From contig LSYV01000037.1 of NCBI GenBank assembly GCA_001584585.1, forward strand, positions 204,039-268,038: 64,000 nt of DNA, in the 5' to 3' direction. Origin of the DNA: Gonium pectorale. Taxonomy: Eukaryota > Chlorophyta > Chlorophyceae > Chlamydomonadales > Volvocaceae. Shown here piece after piece: positions 12,301-24,257 of this stretch. The first letter of the stretch is position 1. Every line of letters begins with the position of its first letter. The translations under genes were made by a program, and so were the position numbers. Below the pieces are notes generated by a model, which saw only the letters and a list, made by a program, of their open reading frames with translations, did no database searches and was not told where the DNA came from.

Positions 12301-15095
12301 GATGGCATGGCCGCCATATCCCCTGTATACCTGTGATGTGTATGTTGGGGAATTGAAACGGCGTGCTCAAGGCAAACGTGATGTGTGCATACGTGGCACG
12401 CTTGCAGGCGTGCACGCGGGTAACACGGCATCAGCACATTCGTGTACCAAAATATGCATACGCGCCTGTTTCTGGTTGGCGTCCAGGTCGAACGCCATGA
12501 CTGCAAGGTCCTCGAAGGAGCCGACCTGCTGCCAGCAGCGCCGCTCCAGCGGGACGACGCTGGCGGTTTCGGAGCCGGACAGCCGCAGGCTGCTGCTTGT
12601 GTTTACGCAGCCTGGCTGTGGCAGTCCCGCGGCGTAGCGCTGCGTGCCTGCTCACAAACGGCGGCGGCATGGTTTGGGCTGATAGGCAGGCAGGCAGGCT
12701 TACGGGCGGCGGTCGGGCTTACGCCGTACCTGGAAGCCATGGGGGGCGTGGTATCATTGTCGCGGCCTGCAGTTGCGGCGCGAGGGAGCAAGCAAAACAA
12801 CGGTGCCGAGTTCAACTCGTGCGCTTGGCAACATCAACATCGGATAGTACTAGCAACGCTCCGGCGGCCCGTGGCCCTGCCATCCCGTGGCACTGCCCTG
12901 CCCACTCTCAGACGGGATTAGAGGGGGAGGGCACAAGCAGCAGGCAAAGATGGCCGCCGACACAGCTACAGACCGCTCATCAGCGCTGACGGAGGCGATC
13001 AAGTCCGAGTAAGTAGTCAGTCTGAGGACATCAAGAGCTGGGCACGCGCGCGGGCTGCGCGCGGGACCTACGGTATTGGCCGCAGACACACAGGCAGACG
13101 CGGATGTGCCGCGTGGGGCCTTGCGGCACTTGCCTGCGCTTGCAGGTCGGCTGGATAGCATCGATCTGCGGCCGGGCGGACGTCCGTACGTGCAGTGAGA
13201 GTAATGTACCTATGTATGCCAACAGCGCATGCAATACACACTGTGAGCAAGCGAGTAGCAAGGAAGAGTAACCTAGCCCTCAGCCCGTCGACCCTCCGCC
13301 CGAGGGTCGAGTGAGGGGCGTGCGTGTGCCTGGGGAGGACCGCCTGGGCGGGATGGTGCTGGAGGCGACCACGGAAACCGAAACGGGGCTCGTATCGTTG
13401 CTAGGGGACAGTCAACGACCCGCCTATTAATCAACAGCCCACGCACACACCCCTGTTGCCCCTCCCCTGCCCGCCGTGTGCCCCTCCCCTGCCCCTTCCC
13501 GCCGCTCCGCCTGGCGCGGCTCGCTTTCCCGGTGCTAGTCGGTGAGGCAACGGTAGTCAGCGGGTCGGGAGCCGGGAGACATACACCAGCCAGCATGCGC
13601 CGCACGTAGAACAGACTAGGCGCATCCCAGCACGGCGTTGCATAGGGTCACCCCAGAGAGAATTCTGGACCGCATCGGGGGCTACGGTGGTGGTCGCCGC
13701 TGAACTGATATGCAGGGACATCAACCCTTCGACTATCTCTGGAGAGCTGGGTCCTACAACAACGTCATCACTTTCGCGCTTACGCTCGTCGTATGCGTTG
13801 TTTCATTTCAACACCCCTGTTGCACTTCAACCCCGCCCGTGCGAACCCAAACCCTCTCTCTTCGCTTCCTTCACATCAGCTCCATCCGCTGGTGGCCATT
13901 AAGCACCCAAGGCCCCCCCCCGCTTTACAGAATACACAGTCGCAAAATCGGTCATGTGGCGAGCATTTATGAAGCAAGACCTTACAGCTGTACGGCTGAG
14001 CGGTCCACATAGGCACCGTACTCACCAAGGGTGACAAGACAGTCGAAGAATTCCAGGGTGGCCACTTGGCCCGGAAGGGAGCTGGCTATCAGGACCAGCT
14101 GCGGGGCGATATTGAAGTCGCTCAAGGGGTCTCTGAATTTGACCACGGCCACACTGCGCAGGCTCAGCGTCAGATCCGCGCCGAGCCGAACCTGTGGGGG
14201 GCGCCAGCATGCAGTCACCGACAGCCCGGCAGCGGGGGGGGGGAGGGGAGCGGGGAGACGTGCGCGTGCCTCGAAACATACACCTAGCCCACCGGCCCTG
14301 CGGCTGTTGCGGGGGTCAATACTGCGCCACGCCACGTCACGCCACGCACGACACGTTGCCTATACCGTACCCTACATGTCCCAGGTCGTTCCAGCCGCAA
14401 CTACCACAGAGAATCAAGGGCAAGAAAGTTTCCACTGGCCACGACGTACCGGGTTACTACGGGCTACGGTTTCAGGTTACAGACGCACGACATACGCGCA
14501 TACCCGACGCCAGCGGACAGAGCTCTTGCAAGCCTTCACAAGTGGGCCCCTGGGCAATGCATGCCTAGTAGAAAGCATTCTTGCCGTAGCGCAGGCGCAA
14601 CATCAAGCCGCTCGCGTCAGCGTTGCACTAAGCCCGGGCTCCCCTGGCCGATGCAAGGGCTCGCCAACACGCCAAGGGCGCCCCTTCCCTACTTTCACCC
14701 ACACGCACTTTCTCGCGGAGGTACCCGAAGTCCAGGAGTGGAAGTCTGCCGGCGAGCGCCGCTGAGCTGCGGTTGCCCTCAATCGACACGCTGCGTGACA
14801 GGGGCACGGGTGTGACATACCCCTCCCAGTCGCTTTCGTGCAGAGCCAGGTCCGTTTGAAGTTTTAATGTGTGGACGCTTGGATCGGCCAGGGCTGAGAC
14901 GAAGTCTGCAGTGAATGGGAAAAGTGAGCGCAAAGAGGTGAGTCAGGCCTGGGTTACCGCACTATAGCAATGACAACGCATACCTCTACCAGAGCTAACG
15001 ACAATGGCTTCGCCATGCGCAAGACGCCCAGAAAGTATGGTCAGCGCTACCATGACAGAGGTCACGCAGCAAGTGAAAGGACACCGATCGAACAT
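6393..15095 (-). CDS. Receptor-like protein kinase (algal TKL type)
   Basis: Single-pass membrane kinase with a lumenal or extracellular N-terminus. Exon 1 (15095-14984) starts MFDRCPFTCC with a signal-peptide-like stretch. Exons 14905-14709 and 14191-14026 (ADPSVHTLKL, PLLDFGYLREK, LTLSLRSVAVVKF) look like the beta-rich ectodomain of volvocine receptor kinases. A likely exon starts at 13054, and 12322-12018 contains AINTTYVC. The membrane helix is split by an intron: VMGALLGGLLG ends one exon at 12018 and GAALVAAVVTLGVVALRRRRG opens the next at 11682. Kinase exons are 10698-9922 (GKGGFGRV, VAVK, HHPNIVNLLAA), 9616-9537 (HRDLKPG), 9199-9148 (NVLV), 8889-8800 (DFGFSR, VGTPEFMAP), 8104-8049 (YSFGVLLWAMLSGKRPW) and about 7255-7100. 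About 130 residues are inserted between the beta-3 lysine and helix C. Several ectodomain exons, the segment after MAP and the last exon (to 6393) are unresolved. Confidence 0.82.
13676..13814 (+). repeat. Dispersed repeat B, copy 1 (kinase intron)
   Basis: About 140 bp, roughly 80-85% identical by eye to the reverse complement of 25886-26022. Shared strings include 'ggggctacggtggtggtcgc', 'atgcagggacatc' and 'atcactttcgcgcttacgct'. It lies in the receptor-kinase intron between exons ending at 14026 and starting at 13054. Relative to copy 2 it has small indels that shift the reading frame, so it is either non-coding or decayed. Confidence 0.85.
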
Positions 15096-16375
15096 TGGCG
15101 CTCTGTGCGCTGTCTCAAAGCCGTCAGTCATGTATGATGTGCACTCAGGTTTCTTGGGGATTTCGCGCGGTATTCATGCGGCGTCACTGTTCACTGGAGA
15201 ACAATGGCGACTGAGGGGTCCCGGAGACTACCGCCACGTAACGACACTTGTCATCCCGCGCCCGTCGAGCCTTGGCTGTAACGCCAACTATTGCAGGAGT
15301 TCTCTTTATAGCAATATGTACCGGACGCAACGGGGGCGCGGTGACAATAATCGCCGGACATGCATAAATAATCAACTGCTGGAACACCCTTGCTTAGGTT
15401 CGTACGGGCCAGACGAGCCTTCAGCTCGTCGCTAATCGCCTAGGTATAGCATACGCATGCCACACACAAGGAAGGGCTTTTCTGCTGGATGACAGCAGAC
15501 GGCGATCGACACCCATTACGCCGATGTCACGGCAATATCTTTCGGCCTTAACTATATTTTGATGGAGGGTTAAGGCTTCCGGCTGGCGGTACCCAGGTTA
15601 CCGACTGGAAGCACCTCCGCCGATACCGACAGTTAGCGAGTCGATCGACCGGCAACGCGGTCCTGAGCACGCTCAGACTTTAATACCCTGCGCAGCAGCC
15701 CATAGCGCACATAAAAAAGAGAACCAAAAACGGAGAAGGCAAGCTCTACGTACATACACTACACCCGGGGGTGTGATGTTTCCAGTAGGGCGCCGAGTCG
15801 AGTACAGGGCATGGCGGGCGAGGTAGACGAGCAGACGGACCCTCCCGGTGTGTGCCACCGGTATAACTACCTGATGATATGTAAAGGGTGAGGGCCCGGC
15901 GAGCGGTCGACGATGTCACCAGTCCATCGGCGGCCAGCAGTTACCAGTTGCGGGGCGCCCCAGCCCGCACGTAGAACGCATCAGTTGCCCGCGTCGATAT
16001 CCGGTCCGGCATTGTTCCATGTCGAAAGTGGATCCAAGCTTTTATAACCTCCGGTTTTACTCGCGAAGCTCAACATGATTACACATGCTCAACCACGGAA
16101 GTCCTCGTAAAGCAAGAAAGGGCAAGTCTGGCCCCCACAGTGCATTCGTACATCAAGTGGGTCACGAGAATACAATAACCCGATGCACGCGCCTAAGCAT
16201 GCTTGCCGGTATGACGGTTCTGAGCATGCTCAGATGCTTGGAGCTGGGACGCGTTCGAGGTCTTCAATGGTGGGCTACAACACCTAGGTCGGGGCGAAAG
16301 AGCTGCGGGCGACGCATGCACCACAACAGGCGGCTGAACTGCAAGGGAACGACGACCAGGCTACGAGCACACTAG
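15096..16375. other. Region upstream of the kinase; carries the inverted repeat copy
   Basis: No coding model supported. The first few hundred bases upstream of 15095 should include the receptor-kinase promoter. The rest contains the dispersed repeat copy at 15712-15970 and a perfect 14-bp palindrome (ctgagcatgctcag) near 16217. Base composition is less GC-rich than in the flanking genes. Confidence 0.5.
15712..15970 (-). repeat. Dispersed repeat, right (inverted) copy
   Basis: Reverse-complement partner of 1028-1259. A reading frame on the minus strand contains LVYLARHALYS, also found in a plus-strand frame of the left copy. The match starts at an A-rich run and ends at 'gcccgcac'; sequence beyond both ends diverges quickly. 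It could be a short non-autonomous element or a fragment of a larger one. Confidence 0.8.
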
Positions 16376-18580
16376 CTAGGAGCGAGCAAACCAAGCTGAC
16401 TGCGCGGCCATCAGGGCCATCTCGGGCACCACGACCAGTTCAACGTTTACGTTGAGGTGTGGTGTGGCTCCCCCATTGCGGTGTTTCGTGTTACATGGCA
16501 ACCGCGAGAGGAGAGAGCCTAATGGTCCAAGTGTGCACAAGCAGCAGGCATACCTGATGCCGTACAAGCTCGGAACCAGCACACACCCAGGCGCGGCGTG
16601 ACCGGCGTGACCGCCGGTTCGCGGCGACGCATTTTCAATGGGTAGTGCGACATACCGGGGTGGGATGCCGCTGCTGCCGCTGCCGCTGCCGCTGCTAGCG
16701 AGGCCGTGTGTGTTGTCCGATGCCGCCGGCACCATCTCCGGAAGCACGGGGCGTGGAGGGCGGCGGCCGTTGACTACGATGCAGCCCGGATAGGGCTCCC
16801 CCGGCCCCCCCGGTCGGCTTCGACTGCTGCCCGATTGCTGACCAATCAAGGCGCGAAAGCGGTCCCCTGCACATACTCTCTATCCCTACCCACCCTCGGT
16901 GCCCCTCCTCGCATTTCTTCCCCCGTACTACAGCCGTGCCCGCCCTCCCGCCGTGTCTCCGCCAGTAATCGCACGCTCCAACGCATGATACCGACCCCAG
17001 AGACCCGCTGACCTTGAGGTGTAGGCGCATGGCTATTTGCCCACCAGTGCGGCATTGCTGATGTGACCAGTGCGGCGTATCCGGGGCCTTAACGCTCGTC
17101 CACGCTCGCCCAGGGACGGCCAAAAGGCCACCCGCCTCAAGCACACCCGCGCCACGTCGGCTGGGGAGGGGCGCTCGGGGGCCAGCGTCATGATGGAGCA
17201 GGACTCCCGGCTGGCTGCGGGCTGGCTGCGGGCTGGCTGCGGGCTGGCTGCGGGCGGGAGGCGCGACAGCGCGTCGGCGTCTGTAGGGGGCCGGGGAAGC
17301 CGGGAGGGCGAACCGGCGGGAGGGTAGGATAAGGGAAGCAATATCCATGGGGAAGCTTCTGGCGCGTGTGCATGGGGGGGAGTGTGGGGAGACGCAGGTC
17401 GGGCGCAGGCGGGGCACCGAGTTGGGCGGGGCCTCGAGCCGGCAGGCCCCTGCGCAGCTGGCCCCTTTAAGAGAACGCGGTATGGCACCTTGGCAAGGCG
17501 GCGGCGACGCGTGCATGCCTCCCCTCCCCTCGCCCCACCAGCACCCGCCAGCAGACGCACCTTCCGTGCCCCGATTCCTCCCCTACTCCCCCGTCCCAGG
17601 AAGAAGCCGCGGGAAGCTTTCCCTGCTCTTCCACGCAGCTGGGTGCCGATGCAGTCTCGCCGAGCCCACGACCGCCCAAGCTCACCCGCCGCGCCACAGA
17701 ACGCCACGCGTGGTAGCAGGGCTCCCCCTCCGCCACAGGGTCCCCACCAGGGCACAGCGGAGTGTGGAGCGGGGGTACGCACCCGCTGCATCGCATGCCA
17801 GGGAACCCACCCATCCGCTAGGCCGCCGCGGCGCTGCTGCCGCCGTCACCGCCGATGTTGCCTCGATGACGGCGGCCGTCGTCACCATCAGCGCCGCGCC
17901 CACCCCCGCCGCCGTATACCCAGCGGCAGCGGTCCAGCCGCCCTGCCCCATCGCTGCCTCCCCCCCTACCCCAGACGCGCTGGGCGGGCACCGGGCTTAG
18001 GCAAACCAGCTAGCAAGGGATCAGCAGGTTCGGGCATAGAAACCCATTACACAACATAAATGCGACGGATTACCGGGAGATGCGACGTTGGGACCCAGGC
18101 CCGACCCCTCCCTTCCACCCGCAGCACCTGCGCTCTGATTGTCTCGACGGTCGGGAGAGGAACACGCCACTGGGATTCTCTTCTGAGAATGCCTTCCAAG
18201 CCCACTGCTGCCCGTACACTCCCGCATACCACCTGCGCCGCCGCCTGCCGCAGGGACCTGCGCCCACGGCTGCATGAGGGGGGCCGGGGGAGCTGCCCTA
18301 GCCCAGACCGTGCTAGATGCTGTCGGGTGGCAGCTGCTGCTGGGGCGGATGCCCGCATCCCTCTCTGTGTGCCCATGGGCAGCAGCTCGGCGCCGCGCTC
18401 GGCACCGGCATCGGCGCGCCAGCCCGACGCGCTATCACGACTGCTTGGACATCTGAAGAACCGTGTCATTGCAGATGAGGCCTGGGGCGCAGCTCGGGTA
18501 AGACTGAGGAGTAATAGAAGACCCCGCCGACCGAGATGGGTTCGCGGTGCCGGTGGGAAACGCTGCAGGAGATAGTTCAC
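16376..18580 (-). other. Unresolved region, possible minus-strand gene
   Basis: Several minus-strand open frames cover this region (18580-18047, 17951-17682, 17791-17033 and 16849-16376), but I could not join them with convincing splice sites and recognise no domain. One frame near 17.9 kb encodes an alanine-rich hydrophobic stretch (GYTAAGVGAALMVTTAAVIE) that could be a membrane helix. High GC content makes long chance frames common. If real, the gene would be transcribed away from the allantoate amidohydrolase gene, with a gap of about 240 bp. Confidence 0.25.
17208..17256. repeat. 11-bp minisatellite
   Basis: About four and a half tandem copies of 'ggctggctgcg' with no evident mismatches. 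It lies in the unresolved region between the receptor-kinase gene and the allantoate amidohydrolase gene. Confidence 0.9.
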
Positions 18581-18821
18581 GGATGACTATGAAATATCGG
18601 CATTGCAACGAATGAGCATAAACCCAAGCTCATCAAGAGCAAGCTAGGCAAGTGTGCCCAGTGCGCACGTGTACGTCGGATCCATCCGTGTCGCGCGGCA
18701 TGCTTGTTCCTTCGGCAGCACTCTATTGCAATCGCTGAAGCCACTGAACATATGCATGCATTGATCCATCGAACGCCGAACCCTGTTTCTATCCAGCTTG
18801 CAAGAGCAAAGGCTGGCTCTG

Positions 18822-21800
18822 ATGGCTTGCTGGAGATTGGTGCTCGCTCTTGCATCCAGCATTCTGCTGGGTAATGTCGCAGGTAAGGCTGCGTGCAAAC
18901 GGGTCATTTGCAAGGTAGAGCCGCCAAGCACGTGCAAATTGCAGGTGAAACCCCAGGCACCGAGTCGCTGATGCGCCGGGCGCTGCATTTGGAGCCCAAC
19001 GCGCACCTCAAGCAGCTGGCGGAGGTAGGAACTGCATGGCACGTGCTAAAACCGCTGCTCCGTACGCTCGGGGGGTAACGCTGTGTGTGACGTCAGACCC
19101 GCAGCGCGTTGGTAATGCTTGCGTCGCTGTGCGTGCCGGCGTGCAACGGCGCCCATGATGACCTCCCTTGCATCACGGGCGTATGATTGGCTTGGTCTCG
19201 CCGTGCCCGAGTGTCAACCAAACCGGCTCTCCGTGCCTAGACTCCCGTCTGCTACCGAGCCCAACTACCACCAAGGCTTTTTGGCAAAGAGAGAGTGGTG
19301 CCGCTCTGGGAGCCCTTCGTCCCGCCATCACCGCTAACCCCCCCCCCCCCTTTACGGGCCCATCTGCCGCGAAGTACCGCTGCGCGCTGCGTCCCGCGCG
19401 CCCATCCGTGTGTCGACGTCGTTCTGCAGATTTCTCCATGTCCTCCCTTTCCAACCCGCGCCGCAGATCAGCGACACAGAGGGCTCCCTCGCCCGCACCT
19501 ACCTGTCGCCCGCGCACCGCCGCGCAGCACAGCAGGTGCGCAGGCCGCTCGCCCAACCGTCGCCGCCCTCTGGCTGGGCAGTGTAACCATCGCTCCAGCG
19601 TGGCTGGGCTTAGACCCCCAGCCCCAAGGCCTTTGGGCAGCGGTGCCGTTCCGCACCCTGGCACTCCAGGCACGCATTCGGGGTGCTACGGTGTATTCCA
19701 ACGTCCGTGCTCGCCCCACGTATGGAAAGCTCCTCTCGGCCGCGCCCCGACGGCGTCCCCGACGCCCCGCCGCAGATCCAGCAGTGGATGCGGGACTGTG
19801 GCATGGAGACCTGGGTCGACGCCGTGGGGAACGTGCACGGCCGCATCAAGGCGGCGCACGACGCGCAGCAGACCGTGCTCCTGGGCTCGCACTACGACAC
19901 GGTGCTCGACGGCGGCGCGTGAGTACGGCAGTACGGCAGTACGGCAGTTCTAGTGTGCGTTGCCCACTATCAGCGGGGGCCGTGGAACGTGGGCATTCCG
20001 CCGCAACACGCGTGGCAACGCAGGGCGGCTTCCCTTTCCCAGCGTTCGTTGTGTCCGGGGCAGCGCAGAAGCGGGCCCTGGCGGCGCCTCATGAGGTGAA
20101 GGACCGGAGCCCAGGCACCCGAGGCATGAGTAGTGTGCGGCCGCCGCACAGCGCCAGGAACGGACAGACTCGTGGCGGTTATGCGCACCGCTCCACACGC
20201 TTCCGTGCGGTTGCCTGTGGCCCCAGGTACGACGGCGCTCTGGGCATCATTGTGGGTCTGGCGGCCGTCAAGGGCATGCTGCTGGGCGAGCTCATGCAGC
20301 GGGGCACGACGGGGAGGCTGCCCGAGCAGCTGGAAAGCAAGGTAGGACGCGGGCGAGGCGAGAGGCGCGAGCGGCTGGGGCGGGAGTGTGGGTGGCTGCT
20401 GGGGTGTTGGGGCTCGCCGGGTAATGCTGTGGGCTGCCAGGCGGGCGGATGTGTGCGCTGTGAGCCGGCGTTCTTTGTCGGCATGGAGGGTGGGCCGTGT
20501 TGGCGCGTGCTTGACAGCGCGCTGCGTCACGAGTCAGCCCGGCCCTACGCGTCTGCCCCCGCCAGCACAGCCCGGAAGCAGCGCCGCCTGCTCATCCACG
20601 GCCCGGGACGGCCATGCTGCACATGAACGCAGCCCAGCCGCCCACCGTTGGGCCGCGCAGCGATGATTTCCCGGCCGGACAGCTGCCCATGTGCCGCGGC
20701 ATGCTGGTTGGCAAAATGGCAGCGTTGCGACGATTACCCTTGCCCTTGTGTGGGGCCTGTCCTCTGTGTGTGTCCGTGTGTCTGGACCGCAGGACGGTGA
20801 CGTGGTGATCCCCCCCACGCTGGCATCCTCGCTGCTGCGCTTCGGCTCGGTGCACCTGGTGGCGTTCGCGGACGAGGAGGGCGTGCGCTTCGGGTCCACC
20901 TTCCTGGGCAGCCGCGCCGTGGTGAGCCAGGGGACCCGGACTGGAGGCGGCTGCACGCCTGCACGCCTGCCTGCCTGACTGAAGAGAAGGGGCGGGGGGG
21001 GGCCGGGCCTGCCATCCTCCATCACGCCCTCATGCCCGTGCTCGCGCCCTCGCTCCCGCCCTTGCTCCCGCCCTCTCGCTGCCCAGTAAACTAGCCGTTG
21101 GCGCTGAATCTGCACGCCCAAGTATGGCGCCGGTGGTGTTCCAGGCTCACGGTCCAGACCCTGGCAGATGCCGCGGGGTTGCGCTGCCTGCTGTTGCCGC
21201 TGCTGCCGGACAACTCCTGCCCCATCAGGGAGGCACAGGGGCCATCTCTGCGGTCCAACTCCCGCCCCCGTGTGTCGATGGCCCCAGGCCGGCACGCTGC
21301 TCAAGTACAACATGCTGGCGGCCAAGGACCGCGCGGGCGCCAGCCTGGCGAACGTGCTCCGGGAGGAGGCGGGCGTGGCCGACCCGTGGGTCGCGGCCGC
21401 GAGCCTGGCGCTGGAGCCCGGCTCCATCTCCGAGTACGTCGAGGTGCACATCGAGCAGGTTGGTACGACGATCGTACACGTTCCCTGGACCGCCGATCCA
21501 CTCACTGCGCAAAGCGTGCCCTACGCGCGAAGCTATGCCCTATGGGCTATGGCCGCTCTAGTGCTATACCAGGATTGCGAGTCCCGGACACGCGCTCGCA
21601 GGGCCCCGTGCTGGAGGCGCGCGGGCTGCCGCTGGGCGTGGTGGCGGGCATCGCGGGCCAGACGCGGCTGTGGGTGACGGTCAACGGGACGCAGGGCCAC
21701 GCGGGTACGGTGCCCATGCGCGGCCGGCGTGACGCGCTGGCGGCGGCGGCCGAGATGGTGACGGCGATCGAGTCGCTGTGCCTGCAGCCCGAGGAGCAGG

Positions 21801-23495
21801 GCGGCGCGCCAGAGGTGCGGCAGCGGCAGCGGCAGCGGCAGCGGCAGCGGCAGCGGCAGCGGCAGCGGCATCAGCAGCGTAGTGTAGCGGAGCGGAGCGG
21901 TGGAGGGGTGTTACTTCGTGTTTGGGCGCTGGCACGGCCGGGGTGAAGCTGGAGTATGGAGGTCGGAGGACGTGCGGTTTTGGGGACAAGTCGCCATGTG
22001 TTCGTGCATTACTAGTAGCGGCTTGGGAGAGAGCTCACGTCGTGCAAGAGCGTTCATACCTATCCCACTCCCCCTGCACTTGCTTTGCGATATACCTGGG
22101 GAGTTGAGGGCCCCGAGGCACGGCTTCACGGCAGCATGTGCGCCTCCGCGCCACGGCTGCGGCCCCAACCCTAGTCCCAACACTTAGCACTCGCCACACC
22201 CCCCTCACTCACCGCCCAAGCGCCACCCGCCGTTTCCCGCCCCTACCGCCCTCCCGGCCCCACTCCAACCCCCAGGAGGAGAACCTGGTGTGCACGGTGG
22301 GCGAGCTCAAGGTGTGGCCCGGCGCGTCCAACGTCATCTCGGGCAGCACCGGCTTCAGCGTGGACATCCGCAGCAAGACCGACCCCGTGCGGATGCGGGT
22401 CGTCAAGGAGGCCGTGCGCGCGGTGGAGGCGGTCTGCGCGCGGCGCGGCGTGCCCTGCGCGGTGGACCGCAAGCACGACGCGGAGGCGGTGCTGGCGGAC
22501 GCGGATGTGATGGAGGCTATGAAGGCGGCGGCGGAGGCGGCCGAGGTGGGGCGGGAGCTGCGGCAGCGGAGATGGCAACGGTCAAGGTCCTGTCCACCGC
22601 CTACCCGCAGGCCGGCTTAACCGCCGGCATAATCAAACGCCGCTGCACATGGGGTTGACTGCTTTGTGGCAGCGTCTCACTAATACCGTAATGTCATGAT
22701 TGCACTCCCTCTCGCGTGTCCCCCGGCGCGCAGTCCATCCTCAAGACCACCCTGACGGAGGAGGAGCTGTCCCGCCACGGCGGCCTGCTGGAGGGCCTGC
22801 GGAAGGTGCCGGTGCTGGTCAGCGGCGCGGGGCACGACGCCATGGCCATCGCGGAGGCAGTGCCTCGGGTGGGTTTGGGGGGGGGGGTATGCAGTCCGTG
22901 GGCAAAAGCTGACTGGGTTGGGGGGTGGCGGGTTCGGCACTAGCAGGCAGGGCTTGGGCACCTAGCGCTGGCGCGGCTGCCGCGGGTAATAGGGGACCAA
23001 CTCGGTGCTTGGTGAGGGCCTCGGGGACTGCGGCCGCTGCCAAGGGCCTGGGGCGGGGTGGAAGTCGCGTCTGGGCCGGAACGCGGGATGGCATGTGCAT
23101 GGGCCAGATGGGCTTAGATGGTGCGCATGGCGCGTCCCTCGGCTTCAGCTGAGTGGCCGAGGCCATGTGCTCGGCAAGCGCTTCAGCTCGGGACTTCCGT
23201 GCACATTATGGATCTCGGCGCATCTCTTTCCGCTTTCCTTCCACGTGCGATCGGAGTGCATGACCGCAACGCAGCCGGCCTGCCCCTTACGCCTTCACCC
23301 CGCGCGCGTCCGCAGATGGGCATGCTGTTTGTGCGCTGCCGGGGCGGCGTCAGCCACTCGCCGCTGGAGCACGTCGAGCCGGAGGACGTGACCACCAGCG
23401 CCGCTGCACTTGCGGGCTACCTGTGGGGCCGTGTCGTGAGCGGCGTGATGGGGCCCGTTCGGGGGGAGCAGGGGAGAGACAAGACGGAGCTCTAG
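18822..23495 (+). CDS. AAH: Allantoate amidohydrolase (M20 family)
   Basis: Hydrolyses allantoate in purine (ureide) breakdown, releasing ammonium; the plant enzymes are Mn-dependent and act in the ER. Eleven exons join in phase: 18822-18882, 18945-19024, 19467-19535, 19776-19918, 20227-20341, 20793-20921, 21288-21458, 21602-21814, 22276-22545, 22734-22868 and 23316-23495, giving 521 residues, close to plant AAH length. Residues 1-21 (MACWRLVLALASSILLGNVA) look like a signal peptide. Metal-site and dimer motifs are present: LLGSHYDTVLDGGAYDGALG, AFADEEGVRFGSTFLGSRAV, YVEVHIEQGPVLE, GTQGHAGTVPM, SGAGHDAMAIA and FVRCRGGVSHSP. The stretches CTVGELKVWPGASNVI and DRKHDAEAV favour AAH over the related ureidoglycolate amidohydrolase. 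A (CGGCAG)n tract begins just after the exon 8 donor. Confidence 0.95.
21817..21870. repeat. Hexanucleotide (GCGGCA)n tract
   Basis: About nine copies of a GCGGCA/CGGCAG unit starting two bases after the intron 8 donor of the allantoate amidohydrolase gene. The exon frame stays open through it as an Arg-Gln dipeptide run, so failure to splice here would add RQRQ to the protein. Confidence 0.95.
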
Positions 23496-24257
23496 GGGAA
23501 GCGGCCGAGGCGGAGGGCGGGGCGAGCCGAGCACGGGGGATGGGCAATGTGCAAGCAGGGCGTGAGTGAGACAGGGCGCGGTCTTTTGATGGGAGGGGCG
23601 GGAGGGACGTCACCTGCCTTGCTTTGTACCCGCCCGCCTACCTGGAAACGTCGCGCGTCAGGGTGTGAATGTCCGTAGAGGCGGGCTCTCTCTTTTTTTG
23701 CAAATGTCTCTTATTCCGAGACAGTTCGGGAACATGCCGGCAGCGTGATGACGTAGCAAAGCGCAAGAATGGTGAACGTGTGAGGCTCTTGCTTGGACCG
23801 GGGCTGTTCGATCGACATTCGGACATTGCAGCGTTTCGGGTTTGGGGCACGTGTTGGGTTGGGCGTGGGAGACCGTGGGAGACCGTGACGCAGGGAGACC
23901 GTGAGAGACGCATGGTTCATAAGTTGCTGGATGCATGCATGTATGGCATGCGCTAGTGCGCTCGAGGGAAGACGCGTTCTGTGTGACCCTCTGCGACCCA
24001 CGGACCCGCTGTGTACGATTGCACGTTTCCACAAAGCAAAGCGCCAGATTTTCCATTGCAGCAGCTACATTGAGGTAGAACGGCTGTTACCCCCTGGCGC
24101 TGCGTCCCTTGCTGTTTGTATAACGAGAGCCTGCCTCCAGCTCCTTGGCAACCGGACAAACTGTTATACGCTCTTACAGCTTACATGTTAATGAATTATA
24201 TGCCCGAAGACCCCAAGTGACCAAACCTTTTCTTCTTGCGAGCCGTTGTTGATACGA
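23496..24257. other. Intergenic, AAH 3' side to AIP2-like promoter
   Basis: About 760 bp without a supported gene. It contains a small cluster of 'gggagaccgtg' repeats at about 23868-23905, and an AT-richer stretch near 24.1-24.2 kb that may be the 5' UTR or promoter of the following gene. No clear TGTAA signal was found for the upstream gene. Confidence 0.5.

Noticed and set aside
16217..16230. 14-bp perfect palindrome as a regulatory site
   Set aside because: A single short palindrome in an intergenic region with no gene nearby; it is not distinguishable from chance.
23640..23700. Possible third copy of the 1.0/15.7 kb repeat
   Set aside because: Only 'gtgaatgtccgtagag' and a T-run resemble the repeat; the match is too short and interrupted to call.
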